Source of the DNA: Tillus elongatus
Lineage: Eukaryota > Arthropoda > Insecta > Coleoptera > Cleridae
DNA length: 64,000 nucleotides
Direction of reading: 5' to 3'
NCBI GenBank assembly: GCA_964006375.1
Contig: OZ023267.1
Coordinates: 38,349,753 to 38,413,752, forward strand
Shown: one piece after another, positions 1 through 12,226 of the stretch
How positions within the stretch are numbered: position 1 is the stretch's first letter
How the letters are laid out: each line of letters begins with the position of its first letter
Translations under genes and position numbers: made by a program
The notes under the pieces: generated by a model
What the model saw: the letters and a program-made list of their open reading frames with translations, nothing else
Database searches by the model: none
Told to the model about the DNA's origin: nothing

Positions 1-464
1 TTCATTGTTGGTCCGTTCTTTTTTTGAAAATAATTTAACTGGGGAAAGGTATCTCAATCTATTGAGAAATGATATCTTACCAACAATTAGAAGAGTTCAT
101 GATACTTTAGATGAGATTTGATACCAACAAGACGGTTGTCCAGCTCACAATGCTAGGATTGTCGAAGAATTTTTGTACCAACATTTTAATAATCGTGTCA
201 TTTGTAACAATGGGTCGGTTCATTGGTGTGCTCGAAGTCCTGATATAACACCCATGGATTTTTATTTTTGGGGTACTCTGAAGAATGATGTGTATAAATT
301 CGATCGATCCACCACAAAATATCAATGAATTGCGAAACAGAATCACGGAAGCTATAAATCATATTAACCAAAACAGCCCCACCAGAGTTTGCAGGCATGT
401 TTCAAAAAGGTGTATAAAGTGCATTGAACAAAACGGTGGCCATATTGAACAAATCTCTCTTTAG
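1..464 (+). pseudogene. mariner-type (DD41D) transposase, C-terminal remnant
   Basis: Conceptual translation with frame correction gives the C-terminal half of a Tc1/mariner-superfamily transposase. It opens with FIVGPFF, continues through NLTGERYLNLLRNDILP to YQQDGCPAHN (second catalytic Asp), and reaches RSPDITPMDFYFWGTLKNDVY (third Asp). Counting residues gives 41 between the last two Asp, the DD41D spacing. A frameshift lies in the T-run near 17-25, an in-frame TGA sits just before the YQQDG motif, and the frame shifts again near 300. The tail NGGHIEQISL and a TAG at 462-464 mark the C-terminus. The 5' part lies outside the window. The enzyme would have cut and joined transposon ends; this copy is dead. 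No terminal repeat was identified downstream. Confidence 0.8.
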
Positions 465-1196
465 TGTATTTTTTAGTTTTTATTTTATTATTTGTTGAGT
501 TCTGTTTCTAATTGTGTTGTTTTGTGGAGTTTAAGTTTCTATTTGTTATTGCCGGGTTCCGTTATTAAACGGTTTTACATAATATTTCCTAGCATTATTA
601 CCCAATTAAGTATTGTAAATTATATCTCGGTATATATATACGGAAACTTATGTTAAAAGTAGAAGTCTATTGTTAGACTCCATGGTCTACTGCTTTTTGA
701 ACAATTTTTTTTGTCATTTGTTTTCTGGTATTGGATTTCATAGCCTACTATCCTTAAAACGTTTTTTGTCAAAATTGTCACTGCAATTGCAAGATTTGTC
801 AAACATGTTGTATATCATTGGAAAGCTCTTTTCACAGGCTCTCATATGAGAAAAAATCCAATATGGCTCCCATAATAAAAACAAACGTTGATACCTGTAG
901 CTCAAATAAAAATTACAATCCAAAGTTGAGAATAGCATAAAAAATTACTCTGTAAAAAGCGTCCTGATAATGTGCAACTCTTAGACATGTCAGATCAACT
1001 CCTACTTAGATATTGAAAAAAAAAAGAAATCGACAATTTTTTTATTATTAAAGAACTCGAAACAGAAAAGAGGCAGGGCAAAATACAAGTCATATTTGTA
1101 ATGGCCATGAAATTCTACAAAACATTGCTAAGTTAACCGTCTCCCTTTCTCTAATAATAACGGAGATAGCAATACATTCCCATCCAATTTGGGACA

Positions 1197-1200
<4 letters not shown>
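465..1200. other. no gene recognised
   Basis: AT-rich sequence with only short chance reading frames and no family recognised. It contains simple T- and A-runs and a short TA stretch near 632-640. Confidence 0.5.
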
Positions 1201-1290
<90 letters not shown>

Positions 1291-1375
1291 TCGAGCGATA
1301 ACTCAAAAAAAACCTTACTGATTTGAACAAAACTTGGCACATATCTTCATTTTGTTAAGACCGCAGACTAGCTCG
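1201..1375 (+). repeat. (TA)n tract plus conserved repeat flank
   Basis: A pure TA tract (1201-1282) is followed by GATAACTCAAAAA and then by AACTTGGCACATATCTTCAT and neighbouring sequence. The reverse complement of 21646-21735 carries the same flank next to another TA tract, so this is one diverged copy of a dispersed repeat rather than an isolated microsatellite. Reading frames here giving IYIYIY strings are artefacts of TA. Confidence 0.8.
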
Positions 1376-2245
1376 TACATCGGCTATAACGAACAATTTC
1401 CCCTAATAATATACACAAATATTTTTGAATACGCAATATTTTTAAGAGAATTAAAGTAATTGGAATCAGACTTTACATGTAGCTAGAAATGGTGTAAATA
1501 AACCTCTGTTCTGAATTTTAAGTAATTTGCTTCACAAAATGTGGAATTTTTGCAGACAATAATACAAATAGCACGGCTAAAACATACTACCTGAACTGGC
1601 GATCGAGAAATCTCGTCCAATAAAACACCGTTGTCAACACCATGCCCTTACGTGAAAAAAATAGACCAGCAACAATAGGCCATTATGCAACAATGTAGCA
1701 AACCAAGAACGCAGACACAAGGGTCAGCATCTTAAACGGCACCTTAAGTCATCATATTAGAAGGCACCTTGGAAACTACGCAATGAAGTAAAATAAATGA
1801 TGAGAAGCTGAGTCAGTAGGAGTGCAGGTCACCTCTCAAAGACAATAAAGCCACTCCCAGGGAATGAACTTATAAATAGCCAGACCAACTCCTCCCAGTG
1901 GTCCAAAACATCACCCAAGAATTTAACTGGAAAAAATCTTCATTCCTGTTTCTTACTCTTTCTCTACACACTGAGTGCCATATTTTATTCTCACACTTAC
2001 ATTGATATTCTAGTATTGTGTGTTTTATATATTACGTACAGATTAATCAATGAAGTAACCATAAATTAGCGAACTATATATAGTTCATTTCCATTTAATC
2101 ATAACACATATTACAATACATTATTGTCGAGAAGAGAAATAAAGTGGAAACACTGCGTAAACACGAACATAGAAATTCGTTTGCGCAAGAATTTGTCCGG
2201 TAAGGAGGAGAGCTAAATTGTTAGATTACCAATGTTTATATTATA
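1376..2245. other. no gene recognised
   Basis: No supported gene. It is somewhat less AT-biased around 1600-1950, and no coding frame or repeat family was recognised. Confidence 0.45.
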
Positions 2246-2966
2246 CAGGCTGGTCCTCCGGGAGGTCCCACGATCGATTGCGGGAAAACTATCAATAGGA
2301 AAAACCTGAAAATTGGATATTACACTAAAGTCGTTGGGGGGCACAGGTTAAAAATAGTTTCAAGATGGCGACACTTCCGGTTATACCGGAAGTAGATGTC
2401 AATTCGCTTATTTTAAATAGAACACCCTATATTTTATTGCAGTTTCGGATTTTATAATACACTCTGAACACTTTTTGTAAATAATGTTCTATACCTATCT
2501 TCAACCGTCCAGAAGATATTTAGACTTTAAGATAAAATTTGACATTTATGGCCAGTCATAAAGATACCGATATTTTTATAATAAGAACATATTTCGTTAT
2601 GATTTTTAGAATTCTTCTGAAAGATATTTCACTTCATCTATTTCCACATCTAGACTAACGATAGAGTATACAGAGTGTCCAAAAAAAATTCTTGAATTTT
2701 GCAATGAGAAATTGCAAAAATCTCGCGATTTTCAAATTGGAACACCCTTTTTTTATAACACTATCGTGTTAAGCTCAAAAAATCACTGATACTTTGTATA
2801 TAATTACCTATACCTAAATCAAACGGTTTTCATTTAATTTTGAAAAAACTCATTTCAAAGCCTGATAATTTGATAAATTTCCTACCATAAGCGTTAGACA
2901 TGGAAAATAAATTGCCGAGTGTGATTCTATGAAAACTTTGACAGTTTGTTGATTAACTAGCTAATA

Positions 2967-3215
2967 ATGGCATGGTTAAATTACACACACGAAGATTATT
3001 TAAATTTTATTTACTATTTATGGACAATGTAATAAAGTAATTTCGCGAACGTGTGATACATTTGCTGATAGATATCCAGATAAACAGAAACCGTCAAACG
3101 AATAGTAGACAATTTCAAAAACTGCGGATCTGTCAAGAAAAAGGTGCAGTGGGCTAAACCCGTTGTTGACAACGAACAAATCGAGACAGCAATTTTTAGG
3201 TATCTTGCCATATAA
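2967..3215 (+). repeat. inverted copy of the transposase N-terminal coding region
   Basis: The plus strand repeats the first roughly 80 codons of the minus-strand pseudogene in inverted orientation, for example TTTGCTGATAGATATCCAGA and the region around AACGAACAAATCGAGACAGC. A transcript through both arms would fold into a hairpin with a stem of several hundred base pairs. Confidence 0.7.
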
Positions 3216-3298
3216 CCTTATTTAAACCCATCAAACAGATAATAGAAAATTAAAAAAACAATTCACACACAACATGGACTGAATAAATGAAACAAAAA

Positions 3299-4407
3299 TT
3301 AACGTCCTAAGTGTTCAAATTGACGACCTCTGGCGTGAAGACATTTTTCATACTTACGTGTCAATCCCTCAAGTGTGACCCTTCTTATTTAATCCAGATC
3401 CAATTCACGAAATGATTCTCGAACCCGCTGCATGCAATCTTCTTTAGTAGAAACTGCAGTTTTGTAAATTTTATTTTTTATAGTACCCCATATAAAAAAA
3501 TCGAGAACAGATAAGTCAGGCGATTGAGGCGGCCAAAGGTGTGGCCCATTGTTGGCAATCCATTGGTCAGCAAATAGAGATTGTAAAATATTGTTAACCA
3601 GGTGACTATTATGAGGAGGGGCCCCATCATGTTGGTAAAATATTCGCCTATATTCATTCAATTGAAGGTTGCCCAAATAAGTTACTTCCAAATTTTGCAA
3701 AATTTCTAACTAACGCTCACCTACAAGTAAATAAATAAAGTATTTTATGAATTTCGGATTAATTGTCACCATTCAAATTATCGTCGTACATTTCTAGGGC
3801 AACAACGCCGTCATCCCTTATAGCACAATAAACATTAAACTGCCAGCTTTCTTCAATATGTCCTTCCCTAGAAGGATGAACATTGGTGTCACTCCAATAG
3901 TGAGAATTACGACGATTGAAAAGTCCATTCTTTGAAAATGTTGCTGAATTCGTCCATATTATGTTATCTAAAAACAGCTCTTTTTCTTGGAATCGCATTA
4001 AAATAAATTCACAGAATTCAACCTTTCTTGAAAAATCAGTTGCACAACTGAACAAGCATAAGGATGGAACTTATCTCTTCGTAAACTTCGCAGAACGGAT
4101 GTTTTTGACAATCCTAACTCCAGTGCTACTTGCCTCGTTGACTTTGTAGGGTATGCGGCAAAATATCTGCTTGCTGTCTCAATTTGTTCGTTGTCAATAA
4201 CGGGTTTAGCCCTCTGCAAAATTTTCTTGACAGATCCGCAGTTTTGAAATTGTCTACTATTCGTTTGACGGTTTTACGTGACGGTTTCTCTTTATCTGGA
4301 TATCTATCAGCAAATGTATCACACGTTCGCGAAATTACTTTATTACATTCTCCTTAAATAGTAAATAAATTTAAATAATCTTCCTGTGTGTAATTTAACC
4401 GTGCCAT
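3299..4407 (-). pseudogene. mariner-type (DD41D) transposase pseudogene
   Basis: The minus-strand start ATG at 4407 gives MARLNYTQEDYLNLF. This is followed after a stop by NKVISRTCDTFADRYPDK and KTVKRIVDNFKTADLSRK (first helix-turn-helix). Another frame (4219 down) gives ETASRYFAAYPTKSTRQVA and LGLSKTSVLRSLRRDKFHPY (second helix-turn-helix). At 3759-4055 come FCEFILMRFQEKELF, then NIIWTNSATFSKNGLFNRRN, where the usual first catalytic SDE is TNS. At 3389-3700 come YQHDGAPPHN and SPDLSVLDFFIWGTIKNKIY, giving 41 residues between the last two Asp. The tail GRQFEHLGR ends at a TAA at 3299-3301. Stops and frameshifts plus loss of the first Asp make it inactive. Confidence 0.85.
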
Positions 4408-5125
4408 TATTAGCTAGTTAATCAACAAACTGTTGAAGTTTCCATAGAAACACACTCGGCAATTTATTTTCCATGGCTAACGCCTATGGTAGGAAATTTA
4501 TCAAAATATCAGGCTTTGAAATGAGTTTTTCAAAATAAAACGAAAACCGTTTGATTTAGGTATAGGAAATTACATACAAAGTATCAGCGCTTTTTCGAGC
4601 TTAACACGATAGTGTTATAAAAAAAAGGGTTCCAATTGTGAAAATCGCGAGATTTTTGCAATTTCTCATTGCAAACTTCAAGAATTTTTTTGGACACTCT
4701 GTATACTCTATCGTTAGTCTCGATGTGGAAATAGATGAAGTGAAATATCTTTCAAGATAATTCTAAAAATCGTAACAAAATATGTTCGTATTGTAAAAAT
4801 ATCGGTATCTTTATGACTGGCCGTAAATGCCAAATTTTATCTTAAAGTCTAAATATCTTCTAGACGGTTGATGCTAGGTAAATAACATTACTTACAAAAA
4901 ATGTTTAGAATTTACTGTAGAATCCGAAACTGTAATAAAATACAGGGTAGTCTATTAAAAATAAGCAAATCGACATCTACTTCCGATATAACCGCAAATG
5001 CCGCCATCTTGAAAATATTTTTATCCTGTGGCCCCCAACGACTTTAGTGTAATATCCAATTTTCAGGTTATTCCTATTGATAGTTTTCCCGCAATCGATC
5101 GTGGGACCTCCCGGAGGACCACGCA

Positions 5126-5400
<275 letters not shown>

Positions 5401-5931
5401 TATATCGATCAGTTGTTCAAATGCCCACATTTCTAATCCTGTTAGACAATACGACAATTATCTCGGAAACTTCCAGACCAAATTTCTCGGGTGAGGTTCC
5501 GTTTTAAATGGAATCCAACGACCTTTTAAAAGAGGGATCGCTCAATCATGAGTTCAATTTCAAATTTTAGAGGAGAGCCACACATTAGTCAGGACCTTAA
5601 AGTTGCAGTGCTGAAACTGGTCACAAAAAGTTTTCCCCTTGACATATCAAATGAAGTGTTTCAACGATTTTCAAGAAATGAACTTGCCAAAAGATTGTCC
5701 AGGTATTTCATTTTAAATGGGACATTGTGTATATAAGAATATTGAAACACTAATGAACCCAAAATAGGAGCACCTAATGGTCAAGTTTACGCTTACTTGA
5801 AACACATTTTTGTAGAGTTAAAAGATGTGACCTCTCTTATAGCAAATTTTCGCTAAAAAAGTGACACAACGTCAATGTCTCATCATAAAAACCTATACAT
5901 GTGTCCATTACTTTAAAATAAATCCTTTTTA
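5401..5931. other. no gene recognised
   Basis: The longest frame (5548-5736, 62 codons) resembles no family I know. The segment near 5690-5740 ends with AATGGGACATTGTGTATATA, which may be a decayed transposon end. Confidence 0.4.
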
Positions 5932-6274
5932 CATACAGACTTGGAGACTACTTCTCTGGCTTCACTGTTGTTTTTCGTTTTTGTAGGTGAAAATAAAGGA
6001 TATAAATACTGCCTAAAATTTGAACTTACTAACAAAATTAAAGAGATATTAGCTTCTTAATCCGAAATTGCTTCCAGATTTATATTGCCTTATAGATCTG
6101 GAAGCAATTTCGAATTCAGAAGCTAATATCTCTTTAATTTTGTTTGTAAATTTAAAATATCTCTTTAATTTTGTTTGTAAATTTAAAATTTGGGCAGTAT
6201 TTATATCCTTTATTTTCACCTACAAAAACGAAAAACAACAGTGAAGCCAGAGAAGTAGTCTCCAAGTCTGTATG
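5932..6274. mobile_element. foldback MITE, TA-flanked
   Basis: CATACAGACTTGGAGACTAC at the left end is matched by its reverse complement at the right end, and TA flanks both sides. The arms are nearly perfect and meet around AGATTTATATTGCCTTATAGATCT-like sequence near 6075-6100. The right arm carries an extra direct duplication of about 31 bp (unit beginning ATATCTCTTTAATTTTG, around 6125-6190). A solo end of the same family is at 31045-31077. It has no coding capacity. Confidence 0.85.
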
Positions 6275-6425
6275 TAGTATGGACCAGTTTCACCAAGTAA
6301 GGGCAACAACAATCAATGAAACCATTTTTAACTAATATATTATGTTAATTGTTTCACGCTTTCTTATTACTACCTGAAATAAAACATTTTACTTCCATAT
6401 TGTCAATACGTATGGCATCGGCGAA
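6275..6425. other. spacer between MITE and TA tract
   Basis: Nothing recognised in this short AT-rich spacer. Confidence 0.4.
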
Positions 6426-6690
<265 letters not shown>

Positions 6691-7195
6691 TATATCGAAC
6701 GTGTTTTTGATTTCTTCCTTCTATTATGTCTGATAGATTCTTTAACAAGCGTCCCAGCTGCTGTTATTATAATTAACATATAATGTAAGGTACGATAATG
6801 ATTCAAAGTAGATTTGCGACATAGTGTAATATTCCTGTTGGCAGGAAGTTCAACTGTGGCGAGTGAAGCAAACAAATCTGACATAAAATCCAAGCGATGT
6901 TCTGCAATCATCAATTCTGTTTGATTTATGTGTAAGCTCTGGATGCAATAAATCTAGGATACTTTCTTATATTCTTGTATAAGAAGTGGCGGAGCCAGCA
7001 ACCCAACATTTGTTATTACGTCACAGCCATGACAGCCAACCAATCCAGAATAACTATTTACAATCTGTCTCCTGTTCGACATTCTGGAAAACGGATTAAT
7101 TTCCGTCGATGTATACGGTACAATCGAAGATGTGCGGAATTTTAATTTATACGTTTTTAATATAAATTTTGTATGTTTATTTTAGGGTTTTAGTG
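6691..7195. other. no gene recognised
   Basis: No supported gene. The 74-codon minus-strand frame at 6690-6914 has no recognisable motif. Confidence 0.4.
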
Positions 7196-7700
<505 letters not shown>

Positions 7701-8040
7701 TCATAAGTATGTGGTTGCTGTTGGTTAGTCAATGCTTTTCTTATTGACTCATGAAATTCATTTGTAAGTTTCCGAGAAATGTCAATAATACTGAATTCAC
7801 TGATTGTTAATCATTGGAAGCATTTACGATTATATATAACCCTATTGTAATTGATTATCATTTATCACCTCTGTAGTATAATTATTTTTGCCTTACAACT
7901 CGCAGCGTTTTTAGTCAATTGTTGTTATTAATAGTCAATAGTTTCTTTCCGAATACACACATCTTCCATTGACTTCTGCTTCTGCCGCTGTTACAGTCCT
8001 TTTATTTAGAGGTAGAGTTGTAACCACTCATACAAACAGT
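7701..8040. other. no gene recognised
   Basis: AT-rich spacer between two repeat copies; nothing recognised. Confidence 0.4.
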
Positions 8041-8354
8041 GTTTTTTAACCACGTGGCTGGGCGACTGACCGAATTCATTCCCAGTTGCTGTTGATTTAC
8101 TCATATTCTCTTAATATGTTTGAAAATGTGGTGTCTACTTCATTCCAAGTCACTATTAACCGACTATTTATGAAATCAAATAAGTAAATTAAATCGATTG
8201 TCATAAAATATGTAGTGTATTAAGACAAGGGAAAAAGAAATAAAACATATATAACTGTGCACATTTTGATTATATTTTAGGGTGCTTGAGAGAGGTATTG
8301 TCACAGCATAATATCTTATTAAAGTTCATTTGTAAATAGGTTTAATTTTTATAT

Positions 8355-8431
<77 letters not shown>

Positions 8432-8853
8432 AACTCAAAAAATAATTAACCGATTCAGATGAAACTTGGCAAGTGCCTGTCTTTTATTAATGGCTTGGAT
8501 GAGTTCGTTATCCAGAAAAATCAGACGGGGTTTTCCGGAAAAATTTTGAGTTTTCTTTCGAAAAAATTTATTTTCTCCGAAAGTAACAATGCTGTTTTAA
8601 TGAAATTTACTATATATGTTGCGTCAACCTTACTACGTACCAAAATTCAACTTTCTAAGTTTAGAGAAAATTGAGTTATTCAAATTTTAAATTTTCTTTC
8701 GAAAAAAATTTAATGAAATTTTGTGAATATCTTGCCTTAGGAAAAACCTTACTACATATTGAAATTAAACTCTCTAAGTTTATAGAAAATTGAGTTATTT
8801 AAATTTGAAGCATTTAATAAAAATTCACTACCATAATGCACTTGCTGCGTCCC
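8041..8853 (+). mobile_element. (TA)n repeat family copy plus shared 5' segment
   Basis: 8041-8358 is closely matched at 43548-43920; both contain CATTCCAAGTCACTATTAAC and TCGATTGTCATAAAATATGT. Then follow TA tract 8360-8429, GATAACTCAAAAAATAATTA, ACTTGGCAAGTGCCTGTCTT, body, and the E' end CCATAATGCACTTGCTGCGT ending at 8853. The hairpin end is replaced by the 8041-8358 segment, so this is a recombined or chimeric copy, duplicated at 43.5 kb. Confidence 0.75.
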
Positions 8854-9239
8854 GAGTTTTTATATTTACGGCTGGACACGTGTCATGAGTAAAAGGAAAG
8901 AACATGCTGTAACGATAACTGATGTTTGTGTTACCTATTTTAAAGATGGAGCCACCGATTTATATTTTTAATTCACCCTTTTTTAACCTAAATGTTTAAT
9001 CTTTGATGTATTATTACATAGTATATAATATACAAAACTCACCAATATAAACAACTGCATAAAGTAAACAGTAACTATACTAGTACAAAAAGTTCTTTTC
9101 ACCTTTTGTGTATACAGAGAAAGCTTCAATTTAAGTTCACGCTTATCTATGTAAGCTCCTCTGACTGCTAACATGGTTTTATGTATTATTATGTAATGCT
9201 ACTCATAAATGAAGATTTTTTTTCTAGAGTGAATATATA
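8854..9239. other. no gene recognised
   Basis: No supported gene; the 63-codon minus-strand frame (8983-9174) shows no known motif. Confidence 0.4.
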
Positions 9240-9656
9240 CAGGGTGTGGCGCCAAGACCTTTAGTTAACCGTTTCTCAACAACTACTCTGATTTGAAAAT
9301 TGAAAATTTACACGAGACAAATTCCAGTTCAGCGAAAATACTCTACTTTATGCCAGACTTCCGGTTTAACCGGAAGTGACCATCAACTTGCTTATTTTAA
9401 ATACAACATGGTGATTTTCATTATATTTTCGAATTCTACATTGAATTTTAGATAAATGATTAACAATATACTATATGTGAAAAATCAACCGTTTTCGAAA
9501 TTTTTCGATTTTTTTTTGAAAATTCTCGCGAAAACCAAGGTGAACGTTACACGCTATCTTTCTGTGGAAATACAACTGAGAAGACCCAGTTTTTTCCCAG
9601 ATGACCCTTAGGTTGGCACCTACACGACACGTTTGATAGCGTTTCTTTTAAAAGTA

Positions 9657-11111
9657 CAGGGTGATAAGAATTAGCCGTGCCATTTGGCAAAATATAATTT
9701 ACAATTATTCGCTTATTTCAAATAGAATACCCTATATTTTATGAGCTATTATCCGGTTTCCCTTTCAACGTATATTAGCATTCCCTATACCCAAATTCCA
9801 CCGTTTCCAGGATATTTCAAGTTTTATTAGATTCACTTAATTTAAATTGTCACAATAGATTTAAAGCAGGCTTTGGAACTTGATAATATGCTTGTTGACG
9901 TCTACAATCAAGTCTCACCTCTTACAAATGAGAACATAACATTTGTTGGGCCTTCTCGCGTAAAAAAAGAGAACACTTTGTATTTGCATCCAAATCGCTG
10001 CATTTCCCTTGTTTAGTTCTGTAAAATCAATGTGTTGTCAACTAACTTGTAAAACCAAAATACAACTCAACAAGGTAGGTAGTTATTTATTATAAATGAG
10101 TACAGAACTTAACTAATAGCTAGTGGAAAACTAAAACACAAAAACATATTTTATATTTTAATCCCAAAAATCTTATAGTTTTAATTGCACAAAACACATT
10201 AAATGACCACCTGTCTTGGAAACAGTTGATCCTGGTAACATGGGGATTCTCATCTGACCAGAAGTGACTATTGTGGCGATAGTGGATGCCATTTTTGGAG
10301 AACTTCGCCTCATCGCATCAAATAATTCTCTTACAGAAATCCCCATCTTGTGTTTTCAATAGGAACCATTCACAGAACTCAACACGTCTAGGAAGATCGT
10401 TTTGTTGCCAACCATGTATCGGGTGGTAAGAGAAGGGCCTCCAAGGATGCTTTTTCAAAATTCTGTGAATCGGTCTCGCTGACAAGCGTAGTTATTTTTC
10501 GCAATCCCCGATACATGCCTTGGGATCAGCCACAAAAAATGCCAATACGTTCACTTAGTTTACCTCGTTACCTCGTGGCTTACGCTTCTGTACTTTTGGG
10601 CGAAAACTTCCATGCTGTGAACAATTTTGCAGTAGCCTCTTTATCATGTTGTGGCTGGGTTTCGGTTTATTCGGTTAATTTTCTGCATGTGCACCACATG
10701 TTCGGCCCATAATTCGTTAGCACTCACCATAAATAATTAGAAGCACCAAGAAATCGTCGTTTGTGTACTGCAAATTTGCCATTTTTGCACCGCGTTGACT
10801 GATAGGATCTTGATTTTTATTACAATAAGCTTCGCTTGACGCTCTTTTGACATGTAGACGCCAACAAGCATATTATCAAGTTCCAAAGCCTGCTTTAAAT
10901 CTATTGTGACAATTTAAATTAAGTGAATCCAATAAAATTGAAATATTCCTGAAACGGTGAAATTTGGGTATAGGGAATGCTAATACACGTTGAAAGAAAA
11001 AAACGGATGCGAACTGAAATGGCTCATAAATTACAAGGTATTCCGTTTGAAATAAGCGAGTAATTTTGATTTCAATTTTACCAAATGACACGGCTAATTC
11101 TCGTCACCCTG
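9657..11111 (-). mobile_element. degenerate mariner inside the 9240-11507 palindrome
   Basis: Left terminus CAGGGTGATAAGAATTAGCC and right terminus GGCTAATTCTCGTCACCCTG are flanked by TA. The inverted repeats run inward for about 240 bp (for example GCAGGCTTTGGAACTTGATA at 9870 and its complement near 10880). It carries a truncated transposase. Confidence 0.8.
10140..10782 (-). pseudogene. mariner-type transposase, N-terminal remnant
   Basis: The ATG at 10782 gives MANLQYTNDDFLVLLIIYGEC, closely resembling the start of the 3299-4407 pseudogene. Then come RIMGRTCGAHAEN and KPSHNMIKRLLQNCSQHGSF, then VEFCEWFLLKTQDGDF, and finally DEAKFSKNGIHYRHNSHFWS and DENPHV around the first catalytic Asp. 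The frame contains several stops. The similarity ends shortly after WSFNVFCAI, so the second and third catalytic Asp are gone. Non-functional. Confidence 0.8.
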
Positions 11112-11602
11112 TACATTTAAAAGAAACGCTATTAAACGTGTCGTTTAGGTGCCAATCTGAGGGTCATCTGTACAAAAACTGGGTCTTCTAAGTTGTATTT
11201 CCACAGAGAGATAGCGTGCAACGTTCACCTTGGTTTGCGCGAGAATTTTCAAAAAAATCGAAAAATTTCGAAAACGGTTGATTTTTCACATATAGTATAT
11301 TAGTAATAATTTATCTCAAATTCAATGTAGAATTTAAAAATATAATGAAAATTACCATGTTGTATTTAAAATAAGCAAGTCTGACATAAAGTAAACTATT
11401 TTCACTAAACTGGAATTTATCTCAGTAGTATGTGTGTAAATTTTCAAATTTCAAATCGGAGTGGTTATTGAGAAACGGCTAACTAAATGTCTTGGCGCCA
11501 CACCCTGTATATAATATATTTTTTCGTTTATGTAACCATTTCCACACATCTATTGTAATAAGTACACTTGGAGAACAGCCAAATCACCACAACACATATT
11601 TC

Positions 11603-11648
11603 AGAGACCTTACGATCGTTTCGTTGACAAAGTCAACATCTTCAGAGG
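11603..11648 (-). ncRNA. hammerhead-ribozyme-like motif, Penelope 3' region
   Basis: Read on the minus strand: CTGAAGA, then T, stem GTTGAC-TTT-GTCAAC, then GAAAC, GATC-GTAA-GGTC. This fits the hammerhead core CUGANGA...GAAA with a stem II and a short stem III. The extra T after CTGAAGA would have to bulge or mispair. Penelope-like elements are known to carry hammerhead motifs. Activity is inference. Confidence 0.45.
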
Positions 11649-12226
11649 AAGAAAAATTCTAACATGAAAAACTAGATCCCGCATATTTATATCGCGTCAA
11701 GGTAAACGAACTAGTCCGAAGTAAAGTTGTCGTCCAAGAACGATTGTTTGTTTATTGCGCAATGAAACAGATCGGAGACCTGCTTTAATCTTTTGGTCGA
11801 CAAATTTATGACCCTTATCTAATATAGGTATTAAAAGGACCAGAGTTCTTTAAAGAAACGGCACGTTTCTTTTCGATCTAGAAATTTACTATGTGGATAT
11901 TGGTTCATGCCGATAAAGACATCTGGTGAGATAAACAACATAAACTCAACTCATCTCTTTTAAAAATAGAAAACTAAAAACCCAGATGTCTGTCTCACCG
12001 TGTTAACTTTAACAAAGAAAAAATAGTTCAACTAAAATAGTACATAAAAACTATATTTATATTGATTTTAATTATTCGTGAAAATATTTACATTGACTAC
12101 ATATATACAAAAAACAAAACCGGTATTTAAATCAAGACAATCATAGTGATCAATATATGTATAAACCGGTCGAGTTATTGACAATAATTTATTATTCTAC
12201 CAGACAAATTAGGAGTATTTAAGCGG

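Larger units (their letters stand above)
2671..4701 (-). mobile_element. degenerate mariner at the centre of the 2246-5126 palindrome
   Basis: Termini CAGAGTGTCCAAAAAAA (left) and TTTTTTTGGACACTCTG (right) are each flanked by TA. The inverted repeats are very long: the left arm extends through about 3215 and contains an inverted copy of the N-terminal coding sequence (ATG at 2967 on the plus strand, MAWLNYTHEDYLN), matching the gene start at 4407 on the minus strand. The transposase remnant occupies 3299-4407. Confidence 0.8.
9240..11507. mobile_element. long inverted-repeat element, TA-flanked, carrying a nested mariner
   Basis: The left end CAGGGTGTGGCGCCAAGACC and the right end (reverse complement CAGGGTGTGGCGCCAAGACA) are flanked by TA. 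Arm 9240-9656 pairs with 11112-11507. The left arm holds the palindrome CTTCCGGTTTAACCGGAAG (9359-9377 region), also found in the 2246 element and at 56304. A second TA-flanked element fills the centre. Confidence 0.8.

Noticed and set aside
5548..5736. 62-codon plus-strand frame
   Set aside because: No domain, no neighbours that support it, and its 3' end looks like a decayed transposon end.
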